Notes: generated by a model not told the origin, from the sequence alone. A stretch of DNA of 49,201 nucleotides from Firmicutes bacterium CAG:238 (GCA_000435615.1 FR882013.1:29881-79081); one strand, 5' to 3'. Counted from the stretch's first letter, positions 1-8,468 are shown. Numbers and translations are program-made.

Positions 1-1
1 T

Positions 2-226
2 TCAGCTGGCAGCGTGAAAGCACAGATTGACTGGCTGAAGCAGCGGATAATATATGTGCATCCGCGCTGCGTGAATACCATCAAGGAAATGCAGCAGTGG
101 AAGTGGAAGAAAGACGAAAGAACGGGTGAATATCTTGACGGACCAGTACCATTCCAAGATGATGCAATGGCTGCCCTGCGTTACGGTGTAGAAGGCTGGC
201 GAAAGATAAAGAAATGGCTGGTATAG
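2..226 (+). CDS. Phage terminase large subunit, C-terminal end (partial)
   Basis: The reading frame is open from the left edge to the stop at 226, so only the last 74 residues are in the window; the GTG at 14 is internal. The large terminase is the ATP-driven motor and nuclease that packages phage DNA into proheads. The visible part has the pattern HPRCVNTIKE, then a Trp/Lys-rich stretch, then FQDDAMAALRYGVEGW, which closes the RNase H-like nuclease domain of PBSX/T4-type terminases. A methyltransferase and the portal gene follow directly, the expected place for terL. The family call is by recognition of this tail and by position; the ATPase motifs lie outside the window. Confidence 0.8.
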   Translation, partial: SAGSVKAQIDWLKQRIIYVHPRCVNTIKEMQQWKWKKDERTGEYLDGPVPFQDDAMAALRYGVEGWRKIKKWLV

Positions 227-249
227 AATAAAAAGAAAGAGTTGTTGCA

Positions 250-963
250 ATGGATAAAGAAAACATACAAGTATTTCAGGGCGATTGCCTTGAATTGATG
301 AAAAGAATTCCTGATAAGTCGGTTGATTTGGTCACCATCGATCCGCCATACGAGTTTGCACAGCATGGCGGTGGCGGTGCGTTTGGCAGCAGAAAAAGGG
401 AATATCACAATGAACTGGAAGCAGACACATTGACAAAGGGATTTGATACAGCTGTACTTGACGAACTTGTTCGAGTTATGCGGAAAGTTAATATATACAT
501 ATGGTGCAATAAAGAACAAATAAAGCAGTATTTGGAATATTTTGATGGCTGTAATATGGATTTGCTGACATGGCACAAAACAAATCCTGTGCCTACATGC
601 AACAATAAATATTTAAGCGACACAGAATATCTGCTGTTTTTTAGGGAAAAGGGAGTTAAGGTGTATGGAAACTACCACACAAAGCGAAAGTTCTATGTCA
701 CACAGACGAACAAAAAAGATAAAGAAAAGTATATACATCCGACAGTCAAGCCAGTTGATATTATGCAGAACATAATAATCAACAGCTCGCAGGAAGGCGA
801 ATGTGTGCTTGATTGCTTCATGGGTACAGGAACAACGGGTGCAGCGTGTGTCTGCACTGGCAGACGATTCATCGGAATAGAAAAAGAACAGAAATATTTT
901 GAGATTGCAAAGCAGCGGATTGAAGAAGCTGCTTTTTCTTATTCTTATGCAGAAAGAAGGTGA
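250..963 (+). CDS. Phage-borne DNA methyltransferase (beta class, DPPY type)
   Basis: Predicted AdoMet-dependent amino-methyltransferase of 237 residues. Catalytic motif IV is DPPY at residues 31-34 and the AdoMet-binding FMGTGTTG is at 190-197, so motif IV comes before motif I: the order of beta-class N6-adenine/N4-cytosine enzymes (N6_N4_Mtase family). DPPY is more usual for N6-adenine. No target-recognition domain or restriction endonuclease is adjacent, so it is an orphan enzyme, probably protecting phage DNA or marking it at packaging. It sits between terL and portal, 23 bases after the former, and its TGA overlaps the GTG start of portal. The ribosome site before ATG 250 is weak. The recognition sequence cannot be predicted. 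Confidence 0.88.
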   Translation: MDKENIQVFQGDCLELMKRIPDKSVDLVTIDPPYEFAQHGGGGAFGSRKREYHNELEADTLTKGFDTAVLDELVRVMRKVNIYIWCNKEQIKQYLEYFDGCNMDLLTWHKTNPVPTCNNKYLSDTEYLLFFREKGVKVYGNYHTKRKFYVTQTNKKDKEKYIHPTVKPVDIMQNIIINSSQEGECVLDCFMGTGTTGAACVCTGRRFIGIEKEQKYFEIAKQRIEEAAFSYSYAERR

Positions 964-2423
964 AAAGATTGCTGAAGATAGAGGAAATCACACAATTGAT
1001 TGCCGAAGATATATCAAGCGAAAAGAAAAAGCTTGCAAGAAAAGGTCAAGATTACTATGAGGGCAAGCATGACATCCTGACATACAGGCTTTTTTATTAC
1101 AACGCTGACGGCGAACTGGTTGAGGACAAATACAGGTCAAATATTAGAATATCACATCCATTCTTCACAGAACTGGTTGATCAGGCTGTGCAGTACGGAC
1201 TGTCAGGCGGTTCGTTTGTAAAAACGGATGATCCACAGCTTCAAAATGAACTTGACAGCTATTTCAATGATGAATTCTATGCTGAACTGGCGGACACCAT
1301 GACGGACGCAAAGGCAAAAGGGTTTGCCTATATGTACGGCTATAAGGACGAAAAAGACATGCTGGCATTTCAAAACGCTGACAGCTTGGGTGTTGTGGAA
1401 GTCGAAGCACGGTTTGCGTCAGACAAACAAGACCACATTCTGTATTGGTATGTTGACAGAATCGACAAAGACAAGAAAAAAGTCAAGAAAATCATGGACT
1501 GGACAGCACAGGAAACCTATTTCTATATTCAGTACGATGATGGCAAGCTGATTCCTGATGATGATGAACCGATGAATCCGAAGCCACACACAATAGTTAC
1601 AGTAGACGGACAAAAGTATGCGGAAGCGTTTGGATACATTCCGTTCTTTAGGCTTGACAATAACAAAAAGCAGGTCAGCGGTTTGGCCGCCATCAAAGAC
1701 CTGATTGATGATTATGACCTGATGGCAAGCAGCCTGTCAAACAACCTTGCGGACTTTGACACACCAATCCATGTGATTAAAGGCTTTCAGGGTGACAACA
1801 TGGACGAACTTCAGACGAATTTGAAAACCAAAAAGATGATTGGTGTTGACGAAGACGGCGGTGTGGAAGTCAAGACAATTGATGTGCCGTATGAAGCACG
1901 AAAAGTGAAGCTGGAACTGGACGAAAAGAACATTTACAGATTCGGCTTTGGGTTGAACATCAGCGGACTGAAGGATACGGCAGCAACCACGAACATTGCA
2001 ATCAAGGCTGCATATTCGCTGCTTGATTTACAAGCATCGAAGTTTGAAATCAAACTGAAGCAGTTCATGTCAAAGCTGGTTGGTGCTGTACTGAAAGAGA
2101 TTAACGAAAAGCAAAGTACTGATTATCAGCTGAATCAGGTATACTATCAGTTTGAACATGAAGTCATGTCAAATGCAACCGAAAATGCAGCAAATGACCT
2201 GACAGAAGCGCAAAAACGGCAGACAGAAATAAACACGCTGCTGGGGCTGGCAACCTATCTTGATAATGAAACGCTGATGCAGCTGGTCTGTGAACAACTT
2301 GACATTGACTATGAAGAAATCAAGAACAAGCTGCCTGATCCAGACGAAGGCATGAACAGCATTACTGGTGCAGCTGCTGCACTTGGTGGTGCTGAACCTT
2401 TTGGCGGTGGTGTAAGTGAATAA
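960..2423 (+). CDS. Phage portal protein (SPP1 gp6-like)
   Basis: The 487-residue protein has the size and layout of SPP1 gp6-type portals, the dodecameric ring at the capsid vertex through which DNA is packaged and to which the neck binds. Seen in sequence: a charged N-terminal helical region, the DLIDDYDLMASSLSNNLADF segment of the stem/wing part, a helical core near 340-380 (AIKAAYSLLDLQASKFE), and a Gly/Ala-rich tail (GAAAALGGAEPFGGG). GTG 960 overlaps the methyltransferase stop in a GTGA arrangement, and the 3' end overlaps the minor head gene by 8 bases, so translational coupling is likely. Position between terminase and minor head protein supports the call. Confidence 0.88.
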   Translation: MKRLLKIEEITQLIAEDISSEKKKLARKGQDYYEGKHDILTYRLFYYNADGELVEDKYRSNIRISHPFFTELVDQAVQYGLSGGSFVKTDDPQLQNELDSYFNDEFYAELADTMTDAKAKGFAYMYGYKDEKDMLAFQNADSLGVVEVEARFASDKQDHILYWYVDRIDKDKKKVKKIMDWTAQETYFYIQYDDGKLIPDDDEPMNPKPHTIVTVDGQKYAEAFGYIPFFRLDNNKKQVSGLAAIKDLIDDYDLMASSLSNNLADFDTPIHVIKGFQGDNMDELQTNLKTKKMIGVDEDGGVEVKTIDVPYEARKVKLELDEKNIYRFGFGLNISGLKDTAATTNIAIKAAYSLLDLQASKFEIKLKQFMSKLVGAVLKEINEKQSTDYQLNQVYYQFEHEVMSNATENAANDLTEAQKRQTEINTLLGLATYLDNETLMQLVCEQLDIDYEEIKNKLPDPDEGMNSITGAAAALGGAEPFGGGVSE

Positions 2424-4365
2424 GAAACAAAAAGAAGTCGAACTGGCAAAGCTGTCAGACGAAGAAAGAGAACTGAAGCGGCTGAAAGTCATCTACAACA
2501 AAGCTGCAAATGACATTAGTGAAAAACTGGTGCTGTCAAATGGAAGAATCAATCTGCTGCTAGCACACTATGACGAATTGGACGATGTGCAGAAGTCAAT
2601 GCTTCAATCACAGATTTACCAACGGAACTTTCAAAACTCGCTGAAAAAGCAAATTGACGGCTTTCTGAAGGACTTGGAGAGCAAGCAATATGATTCGATT
2701 GACAGCTATCTAAAGGACTGCTATGAAACAGGCTTTATCGGCACGATGTATGACCTACACGGTCAAGGCATACCATTGATTATGCCAATTGACCAGAAGA
2801 AGATTGCAGCTGCCATAAAATTAGACCCGAAAATCAGCAAGAACCTATACACGAAGCTGGGCGAAGATGTCAACTTCCTGAAAAAACGGATTGCAAACAA
2901 CATTTCAAGGGGTATTGCCACAGCATCGGAATACAAAGTCATTGCCAGAAACATTGCAGCTGATTCCAATGTGGGATTCAACAGAGCAATGCGGATCGCA
3001 AGGACGGAAGGACATGGTGTGCAGGTGCAGGCTGCGGTTGATGTGCAGCACGAAGCAAAAGCAAAAGGTGCTGACATCGTGAAACAGTGGGATGCTGCAC
3101 TGGACGGCAGAACGAGAGAAAGCCACAGGCAGGTTGACGGTGAAATTAGGGAACTGGATGAAAAATTCAGTAACAACATGATGTACCCGTCCGATCCAGC
3201 AGGCGGTGCAGCCGAAGTTGTCAATTGCCGCTGTGCATTGCTTCAGCGTGCAAAGTGGGCATTGGACGATGACGAACTGGAAACGCTGAAGGACAGGGCA
3301 AAGTATTTCAAACTGGACAAAACAGAAAACTTTGAGGACTTCAAGAAGAAATACTTGAAGGCTGCGGAAAATGTCGCTTCACAAGCGACAGAAAAATCAT
3401 CAAAAACAGTTGATAAGACAGACAAAAAGGTGTATAAAGAAGGTGAAAAGTTAGATATTTCCAATTTTTCACCAGCATTCACATCAAAATCAGAAGCAAA
3501 GAATACACAGAAGCTTATTGATTATGTGAATAATCTGGAAGGTGCAAATCCAGCTGTCATGAAGCTGTATAACAGCATTGGAAAACTGGAAAAGTATGAA
3601 AAAATGGGGATTGACTTCAAGATTTCACATGCAAGCAGCCATGCCGTAAGCACAACGGGATTTTATTCTGGCAAAATTACTGAAGTAAAGCTGACAATTC
3701 CAAAGCTTTCAGGCGAAAATTTGGCAGGTCAGGTCAATACAACGCTTCATGAAAATATGCATCTGATTGACTTGATGCTGAAGGAAAATCCAGACAGCTT
3801 CAAAGGCAAGTGGTTCAGTGCAGCGAATACAAAGCTGGTCGAAGCATTCAACAAAACCGATCAAAGTATAGGCGATGGAATAAAGACGATCTTTGCAGCA
3901 CATGACAAGGAACACGCAGCTATTACGGAAAGGCTGCGTGATGTATATACGAAAGAGCATGAAAAACTGGTAGAGAAATACCTTCCGAATGGTGTCTGGG
4001 GAGCAGGTGCAAACTACAAAGAATACCAGAAGCAGCAAAAGAAGCTGCAAAAGAAGATTCTTGATGAACAAAGAGATTATGAATCCAGAAACATCATGGG
4101 CGGTGGCATTGGAAATTTACAAGATATTTATGATGCCATTTCAGGTGGACAATTCAGGGATAACGGCACTGTGAAATATGGACATGGTTCTAAATATTAC
4201 AGCAAGTCTGAAAACAAAATTCTTGAAACAATAGCAAATTACGGTTCATTAAGCGTAACAAGACCAGACCTTGTGGAAGAACTTAGAAAAGACAAGCCAG
4301 AACTGGTGGCTGCACTGGATGAATTGATTGAAGAAATGGGAAAGAAGGTGGATGGAATTGAATAA
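2416..4365 (+). CDS. Phage minor head (SPP1 gp7/Mu F-like) protein fused to HExxH metallopeptidase-like domain
   Basis: Residues 1 to about 310 are a head-morphogenesis protein: helical N-terminus, then the Mu F/SPP1 gp7 core with RTEGHGVQVQA, WDAALDGRTRESHRQVDGE and VVNCRCAL. Beyond the usual end, after a Lys/Thr/Ser-rich linker (about 310-345), is a further domain of about 300 residues. It contains HENMH at 445-449, an HExxH zinc-binding motif, and a later ETIAN (E604) preceded by a GHGSKYY segment, which could supply the third zinc ligand as in zincins. The extension could be a protease or effector delivered with the DNA, or a structural appendage; this is inference. GTG 2416 overlaps the portal stop. 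649 residues, about twice the plain family length. Confidence 0.85.
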   Translation: MNKKQKEVELAKLSDEERELKRLKVIYNKAANDISEKLVLSNGRINLLLAHYDELDDVQKSMLQSQIYQRNFQNSLKKQIDGFLKDLESKQYDSIDSYLKDCYETGFIGTMYDLHGQGIPLIMPIDQKKIAAAIKLDPKISKNLYTKLGEDVNFLKKRIANNISRGIATASEYKVIARNIAADSNVGFNRAMRIARTEGHGVQVQAAVDVQHEAKAKGADIVKQWDAALDGRTRESHRQVDGEIRELDEKFSNNMMYPSDPAGGAAEVVNCRCALLQRAKWALDDDELETLKDRAKYFKLDKTENFEDFKKKYLKAAENVASQATEKSSKTVDKTDKKVYKEGEKLDISNFSPAFTSKSEAKNTQKLIDYVNNLEGANPAVMKLYNSIGKLEKYEKMGIDFKISHASSHAVSTTGFYSGKITEVKLTIPKLSGENLAGQVNTTLHENMHLIDLMLKENPDSFKGKWFSAANTKLVEAFNKTDQSIGDGIKTIFAAHDKEHAAITERLRDVYTKEHEKLVEKYLPNGVWGAGANYKEYQKQQKKLQKKILDEQRDYESRNIMGGGIGNLQDIYDAISGGQFRDNGTVKYGHGSKYYSKSENKILETIANYGSLSVTRPDLVEELRKDKPELVAALDELIEEMGKKVDGIE

Positions 4366-4585
4366 AGCGGAAAAAGACAAAATTGAAAAGCAGCTGAAGA
4401 TTGATGAACTGCTTCCATATGCTTTTGGCATCCATGAATTCAAGTTTTTTGACATTGACAGCGATAAACTGCTTGATGAAAAGATTGAAGTGCTTGAAGC
4501 CATAAAGGAAGGTAAGAGTATTTCAGAAATACCAAAATTCTATGATGTTCTTGAACTTATGCCGAAAGAAGGCATCTGGGATTGA
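4352..4585 (+). CDS. Small acidic phage protein, unknown function
   Basis: A 77-residue soluble acidic protein that I do not recognise. ATG 4352 is chosen over an in-frame upstream start because AAGAAGG stands just before it; this start lies inside the last 14 bases of the minor head gene, so the two are translationally coupled. No signal peptide, membrane segment or cysteine motif is visible. It is rich in Asp, Glu and Lys, with C-terminal EIPKFYDVLELMPKEGIWD. Tight coupling to the gene with the HExxH extension makes a partner or inhibitor of that domain possible, but nothing in the sequence proves this. A terminator follows its stop immediately. Confidence 0.65.
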   Translation: MELNKAEKDKIEKQLKIDELLPYAFGIHEFKFFDIDSDKLLDEKIEVLEAIKEGKSISEIPKFYDVLELMPKEGIWD

Positions 4586-4620
4586 AAGCACTTTGCAGAA
4601 TGAACGCAAGGTGCTTTTTT
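4586..4620 (+). terminator. Rho-independent terminator after the minor head gene pair
   Basis: Arms AAGCACTTTGC (4586-4596) and GCAAGGTGCTT (4606-4616) form an 11-bp stem with one G-U pair, a 9-base loop and a run of six T (4615-4620). It separates the terminase/portal/minor head genes from the lysis cassette. Confidence 0.85.
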
Positions 4621-4660
4621 ATTGCATCGAATTCGAGGTAATTGAAAGGAGTGATGCACA

Positions 4661-4963
4661 TTGAGGGGCGGCAAGTGGTGCTTCAGTAAGAAGCTGCTGG
4701 CGGTTGATTATCTGATTCTGCTGTTTATGGTCATAGCATTTATGACATTCACAATCAGAGGACATGACACATCAAACTGTGCTGTTGTAGTCGGTGCATG
4801 GATTGCACAGATTGCAGTCAGCAGTGGTTTCTATTACTGGAAAGCGAAAGCAGAAAATCTGTTAAAAATGCCAATACAGCTGCTGGATGACCTGCCTGAA
4901 GACATGCGAGAAAGGGCAGACCCGAATCAGATCATTGCATCTGTGATTGGAATGAAAGATTGA
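4661..4963 (+). CDS. Small phage membrane protein, two TM helices (lysis cassette)
   Basis: A 100-residue protein starting at TTG 4661, after GGAG at about 4647; the ATG at 4654 is in another frame and stops after 11 codons. Two hydrophobic helices are visible, about 17-31 and 41-60, followed by an amphipathic tail with LPEDMRERADPNQI. It lies 18 bases before the holin gene and opens the lysis cassette, so it may be a second holin, an antiholin or an accessory membrane protein; the family was not recognised. It lies between two terminators with the holin and endolysin. Confidence 0.7.
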   Translation: MRGGKWCFSKKLLAVDYLILLFMVIAFMTFTIRGHDTSNCAVVVGAWIAQIAVSSGFYYWKAKAENLLKMPIQLLDDLPEDMRERADPNQIIASVIGMKD

Positions 4964-4981
4964 TAGAAAGGACAAAGAAAA

Positions 4982-5311
4982 ATGAATACAACCTATATCG
5001 TTATAGCAGTCCTTGTGGCTGTTTTTTTAGTTGTTTTGACCATTTACCTTATGGGCTTCAAAAACTGGCTTGTATGGGCTGTCAGCGAAGCAGAGAAGGT
5101 GCTCGGAAGCGGCACAGGTCAGCTGAAGCTTAGGCTGGTGTATGACATGGCAGTTGCACGGTTTCCTATTTTGGCGAAAATTATGCCGTTTAAGGTATTC
5201 AGCAACATGGTTGATGCCGCCCTAAAGATTATGAATGAAATGATAAAAAGCAATTCCGCTATTGCAGAAACCATCACAAATAAGATTGAAGGTGAGGACG
5301 ATGAAATTTAA
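4982..5311 (+). CDS. Phage holin, LL-H-like
   Basis: The 109-residue protein has one N-terminal membrane helix (about 5-25, VIAVLVAVFLVVLTIYLMG) and a cytoplasmic part with WAVSEAEKVLGSGTGQLKL, the pattern of the LL-H holin family (AEK, short G-rich turn, KL). Holins form the membrane lesion that lets endolysin reach the wall. It overlaps the endolysin start by 11 bases, the usual holin-endolysin coupling, and follows another small membrane protein. A strong ribosome site (AGAAAGGAC) precedes ATG 4982. Confidence 0.8.
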   Translation: MNTTYIVIAVLVAVFLVVLTIYLMGFKNWLVWAVSEAEKVLGSGTGQLKLRLVYDMAVARFPILAKIMPFKVFSNMVDAALKIMNEMIKSNSAIAETITNKIEGEDDEI

Positions 5312-5969
5312 GCCAAGACTGTCAGCACCTGCCGCAACGGACAAACACTGGATTCACACATCAAAGGGCGGCTTGAACAGCTGCATTTTGATAAGTGGCA
5401 ATTCATGCCTGCCGAACTGTGTCGGTTACGCATGGGGCAGATTTTATGAAATCCTTGGCAAAGCACCGAAATTGAGCCGTGCCAATGCAGAAATGTGGTT
5501 CGGCACAAAAGACGGTTACAAGCGAGGGCAGACACCAAAGCTTGGTGCGGTCATTTGCTGGCGAAAGGGTAAAGCTGGTTGGGCTTCCGACGGTGCAGGG
5601 CATGTGGCTATTGTGGAAAAGGTCAACGATGACGGCTCAATCGTGATTTCAGAGAGCGGATACAAGGCTTTCAGATTCAGGACAAGAGTATTAAGACCGC
5701 CATATGCTATAGGAAGTGCATATATATTTCAAGGCTTTATTTACAATCCTGCTGTCAAAGATGCAGCAAAGGGAAAAAAGTACAAGGCACTTGGCAACAT
5801 GAAATTCAGGGCAAAGCCTGACCTTGACAGTACGGTGCTTGACACAGTCGAAAAAGGCACTGTTCTGACTGGCACAGTTGACAAAAACGGCTGGCTAAAG
5901 ACCACATACAACGGCAAGACAGGCTATGTGCGGCAGAAGGGTCAGAAAGTCTACTGCGAAAAGGTATAA
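5301..5969 (+). CDS. Phage endolysin: CHAP domain plus C-terminal SH3 domain
   Basis: A peptidoglycan hydrolase of 222 residues. The N-terminal CHAP (Cys/His amidohydrolase-peptidase) domain shows NCVGYAWGRFYE with catalytic Cys at about 40, GHVAIVEKV with catalytic His at about 101 and a Glu at 118. A bacterial SH3 domain (about 160-222, KFRAKPDLDSTVLDTVEKGT through GYVRQKG) should bind the wall. ATG 5301 is chosen because GGTGAGG stands before it; an earlier in-frame start would push translation far into the holin gene without a ribosome site. No signal peptide, so export depends on the holin. Its location inside the head module, not after the tail genes, is unusual. Confidence 0.92.
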   Translation: MKFKPRLSAPAATDKHWIHTSKGGLNSCILISGNSCLPNCVGYAWGRFYEILGKAPKLSRANAEMWFGTKDGYKRGQTPKLGAVICWRKGKAGWASDGAGHVAIVEKVNDDGSIVISESGYKAFRFRTRVLRPPYAIGSAYIFQGFIYNPAVKDAAKGKKYKALGNMKFRAKPDLDSTVLDTVEKGTVLTGTVDKNGWLKTTYNGKTGYVRQKGQKVYCEKV

Positions 5970-6060
5970 AACATCAAGGCTTCAAAAAAAGTCGCTTAAA
6001 ACGCAAAATAGAGCCTTACACAACAAAGCTTATAATCGTTGGAATTTCAACGGTTTCAGG

Positions 6061-6084
6061 CACTCGCATAGGTGAGTGTTTTTT
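6061..6084 (+). terminator. Rho-independent terminator after the endolysin gene
   Basis: Stem CACTCGC / GGTGAGTG (6061-6078, 7 bp, one G-U, loop ATAG) followed by six T. With the terminator at 4586-4620 it brackets the lysis cassette. Confidence 0.85.
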
Positions 6085-6086
6085 CA

Positions 6087-6150
6087 TTGACCAAAAGCCT
6101 GAAGTCATATAAAAGCTGGCTGATTTGACCTGCCAAAAGTCATTAAAACT
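6087..6150 (+). repeat. Imperfect direct repeat before the scaffold gene, possible promoter
   Basis: Two similar stretches of about 30 bases start with TTGACC at 6087 and 6125 and each carries an AAAAG/AAGTCAT/TAAAA pattern. The first can be read as TTGACC-17-TAAAAG (or TATAAA with a 15-base spacer). Lying directly after a terminator, it is a plausible restart promoter for the scaffold/capsid genes; the match is weak. Confidence 0.3.
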
Positions 6151-6209
6151 GGGCTTTGCTGTGGATGACACCACGATTAAAAACAATGGCAAAGAGAAAG
6201 GAAAATAAA

Positions 6210-6866
6210 ATGGAATTTTTGAAAGAAATCTTAGGCGAAGAACTTTTCGAGCAGTTTAAAACTGCAATCAATTCATGGAATGGCAACGAAGCCAACAAAG
6301 ACAAACTGGTGAAGCTAGCGAATCTGTCAGGCGGTGAGTATGTAGGCAAAGGCAAGTTTGATGCCCTTCAGGAGCAGCTGACAGGCAAGCAGTCTGAACT
6401 GGACACAGCAAACGGTCTGATTGCCGAACTGAAGAAAGGCACTAAGGGCAATGAAGAACTTCAGGGCAAGATTACAGCCTATGAAGGACAGGTTGCAGAC
6501 CTTCAGCAGCAGCTGGCAGAAACAAAGCTGAAATCAGCAATCAAAGTGGCACTGCTGTCTGAAAAGGCGGTTGACATCGACTATTTGACATTTAAGCTGG
6601 AAGAAAAACTGAAAGAAAAGGGCGAAACCTTAGAACTTGACGAAAATGACAATATCAAAGGGTGGGATTCACAGTTGGATGGTTTGAAAACACAGTTTCC
6701 GACAATGTTTGAATCAGGCACAAAGAAGATTGAGCCGAACAAGCTTCCTGACGGTGACCCTAACAAAGGGCTGACAAGAGCAGAACTTCTGAAAAAGTCA
6801 TACAAAGAAAGACAGGAATTGTTCGCAGAAAATCCTGAAGCCTATCATGCGGCTATGGAATCCTAA
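6210..6866 (+). CDS. Phage scaffolding protein (GP20-type minor structural)
   Basis: A 218-residue protein dominated by a predicted coiled coil (about 45-120: LQEQLTGKQSELDTANGLI through LQQQLAETK), with a charged C-terminus ending in ELFAENPEAYHAAMES. This is the layout of Gram-positive phage scaffolding proteins (Phage_GP20 group), which assemble the prohead and then leave. ATG 6210 follows AAAGAGAAAGGA; upstream in-frame starts lack a ribosome site. It lies immediately before the major capsid gene (25 bases), the standard order. Confidence 0.85.
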   Translation: MEFLKEILGEELFEQFKTAINSWNGNEANKDKLVKLANLSGGEYVGKGKFDALQEQLTGKQSELDTANGLIAELKKGTKGNEELQGKITAYEGQVADLQQQLAETKLKSAIKVALLSEKAVDIDYLTFKLEEKLKEKGETLELDENDNIKGWDSQLDGLKTQFPTMFESGTKKIEPNKLPDGDPNKGLTRAELLKKSYKERQELFAENPEAYHAAMES

Positions 6867-6891
6867 AAACGAAAGGTAAAGGTGAAAGAAT

Positions 6892-7893
6892 ATGGCAGTA
6901 ACAAAAATGACAAATATGATCAATCCTCAAGTAATGGGAGATATGATCAATGCAAAGATTGAAGCACTTCTGAAAATTACACCGTATGCAAAGGTGGACA
7001 CTACACTTCAGGGTGTAGCTGGTGACACAAAGACTGTTCCGTCTTGGAACTACATCGGCGATGCTGAAGATATTGCAGAGGGCGAAGAAGTCGGTCTGTC
7101 CACTATGACAGCAACCAGCACACAATTCACGATCAAGAAGGCAATGAAGGCTGTTGGCATCACACAGGAAGCAATCAATTCTGGTCTTGGTGACCCTGTT
7201 GGTCAGGCAGAATCGCAGCTGGCGAAGTCTATTGCTGGCAAGGTTGACAATGATGTTCTTGCGGCAGCATACAAAGGAACAATGGTTGTTGCACCGACTA
7301 CGCTTGCAACAATCGCATACAACGGTGTTGTTGATGCGGTAACGAAGTTTGAAGATGAAGAAGATGGCATTGAAAAGGTCATGTTCATTCATCCGACACA
7401 GGAAACAGCACTTTTGAAGGATTCTTCCTTCCTGTCTGCCGACAAATTCACAGGCGGTGTTGCTGTAAATGGTGCAATCGGTAAGATCGCAGGCTGCTGG
7501 ATCAAGAAATCCAAAAAAGTTTTACTTGTAACTTACGAGAAGGACAATGCGGCAACAGGTACAGGTGTTGTGACAATTGCTGCTGATAATCTTGCAGAAT
7601 ATCAGGCAAAGGTTGATCCTTCTGTCACGCTTGAAGTTGGCGACAAGGTAAAACCACTTGCAGCTGCAAGTCAGTATTACTTAAATCCAATCCTCAAAAT
7701 GGAAGCTGATTCGCCTGAGACAGAGTACACAGAAACAGAACTTCCTGCAATCACAATCTTCTTGAAGAAAGATACTTCTGTTGACCATGAATGGTTTCCG
7801 AAGAAGCAGCAGCATGACATCACCACAGCGAAATACTATGGTGTTGCACTGACAAACGCTGCGAAGGTTGTTCTTGCAAGATTCAAGAAATAG
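6892..7893 (+). CDS. Major capsid protein, N4-gp56 family
   Basis: A 333-residue capsid subunit. The segments MINPQVMGDMINAKIEALLK, a WNYIGDAEDIAEGEE turn, STQFTIKKAMKAVGITQEAI and the later GKIAGCWIKKSKKV are characteristic of the N4-gp56 group of HK97-fold capsid proteins. The protein shows the even composition of an abundant structural protein (Ala, Thr, Val, Lys). It follows the scaffold gene and precedes the connector gene. There is no N-terminal delta-domain protease region, in line with a separate scaffold. Confidence 0.9.
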   Translation: MAVTKMTNMINPQVMGDMINAKIEALLKITPYAKVDTTLQGVAGDTKTVPSWNYIGDAEDIAEGEEVGLSTMTATSTQFTIKKAMKAVGITQEAINSGLGDPVGQAESQLAKSIAGKVDNDVLAAAYKGTMVVAPTTLATIAYNGVVDAVTKFEDEEDGIEKVMFIHPTQETALLKDSSFLSADKFTGGVAVNGAIGKIAGCWIKKSKKVLLVTYEKDNAATGTGVVTIAADNLAEYQAKVDPSVTLEVGDKVKPLAAASQYYLNPILKMEADSPETEYTETELPAITIFLKKDTSVDHEWFPKKQQHDITTAKYYGVALTNAAKVVLARFKK

Positions 7894-7906
7894 GATGTGA
7901 TGTCCT

Positions 7907-8467
7907 ATGTTGATGACGGTTGAAGAATTAAGACAGTTTATCACAACAGATAAGTCAGATACAGTGCTTGAAGCTATGCTTCAGGCACTGGAACTGACTA
8001 TCAGACGGTATACCAATAACAACTTCCAGAACAGGGGCTTCAGGGTTGAAGTTGACATCATTGATGGTGAATTCCACACTGGTGTGACAGCACCTTTTGT
8101 TGCAGGCGATACTGTAATGATTTCTGAATCAGATAAGCAGGCTGACATGCTTTGCACTGTGAAGGAAGTGAAAGACGGAAGCTTCACTGTAAATGAAGCC
8201 GTTTCTGATGAAGATGATGTGCTGGCCACAGAAGTTGTCTATCCAGCAGATGTGAAGCTGGGGGCGGCCAACATCATTGACTGGCAACTTAGAAATCAGG
8301 CAATGAACAGCGGTGACACATCGGCAGTTCCAAAGGCAGCTGAAACCATTTCAAGGCATTCCGTAACCTATGTGACGGACGCAACGGAAGCTGACCTGTC
8401 AACGGAATTCGGTGTGCCAAGAAAGCATGTGGCATTCCTGAAAGGTTACAAGAAGGCGAGGTTCTGA
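7907..8467 (+). CDS. Phage head-tail connector (adaptor) protein
   Basis: 186 residues, first gene after the capsid gene. The N-terminus MTVEELRQFITTDKSDTVLEAMLQALELTIRRYTNN is an all-helical start like that of gp6/gp15-type adaptors that bind the portal ring; a beta-rich insertion follows (about 45-105), then a helical C-terminus ending in RKHVAFLKGYKKARF. ATG 7907 and an in-frame ATG six bases later are both possible; GGATGTGATG precedes. Function is inferred from position and shape. Confidence 0.72.
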   Translation: MLMTVEELRQFITTDKSDTVLEAMLQALELTIRRYTNNNFQNRGFRVEVDIIDGEFHTGVTAPFVAGDTVMISESDKQADMLCTVKEVKDGSFTVNEAVSDEDDVLATEVVYPADVKLGAANIIDWQLRNQAMNSGDTSAVPKAAETISRHSVTYVTDATEADLSTEFGVPRKHVAFLKGYKKARF

Positions 8468-8468
8468 C

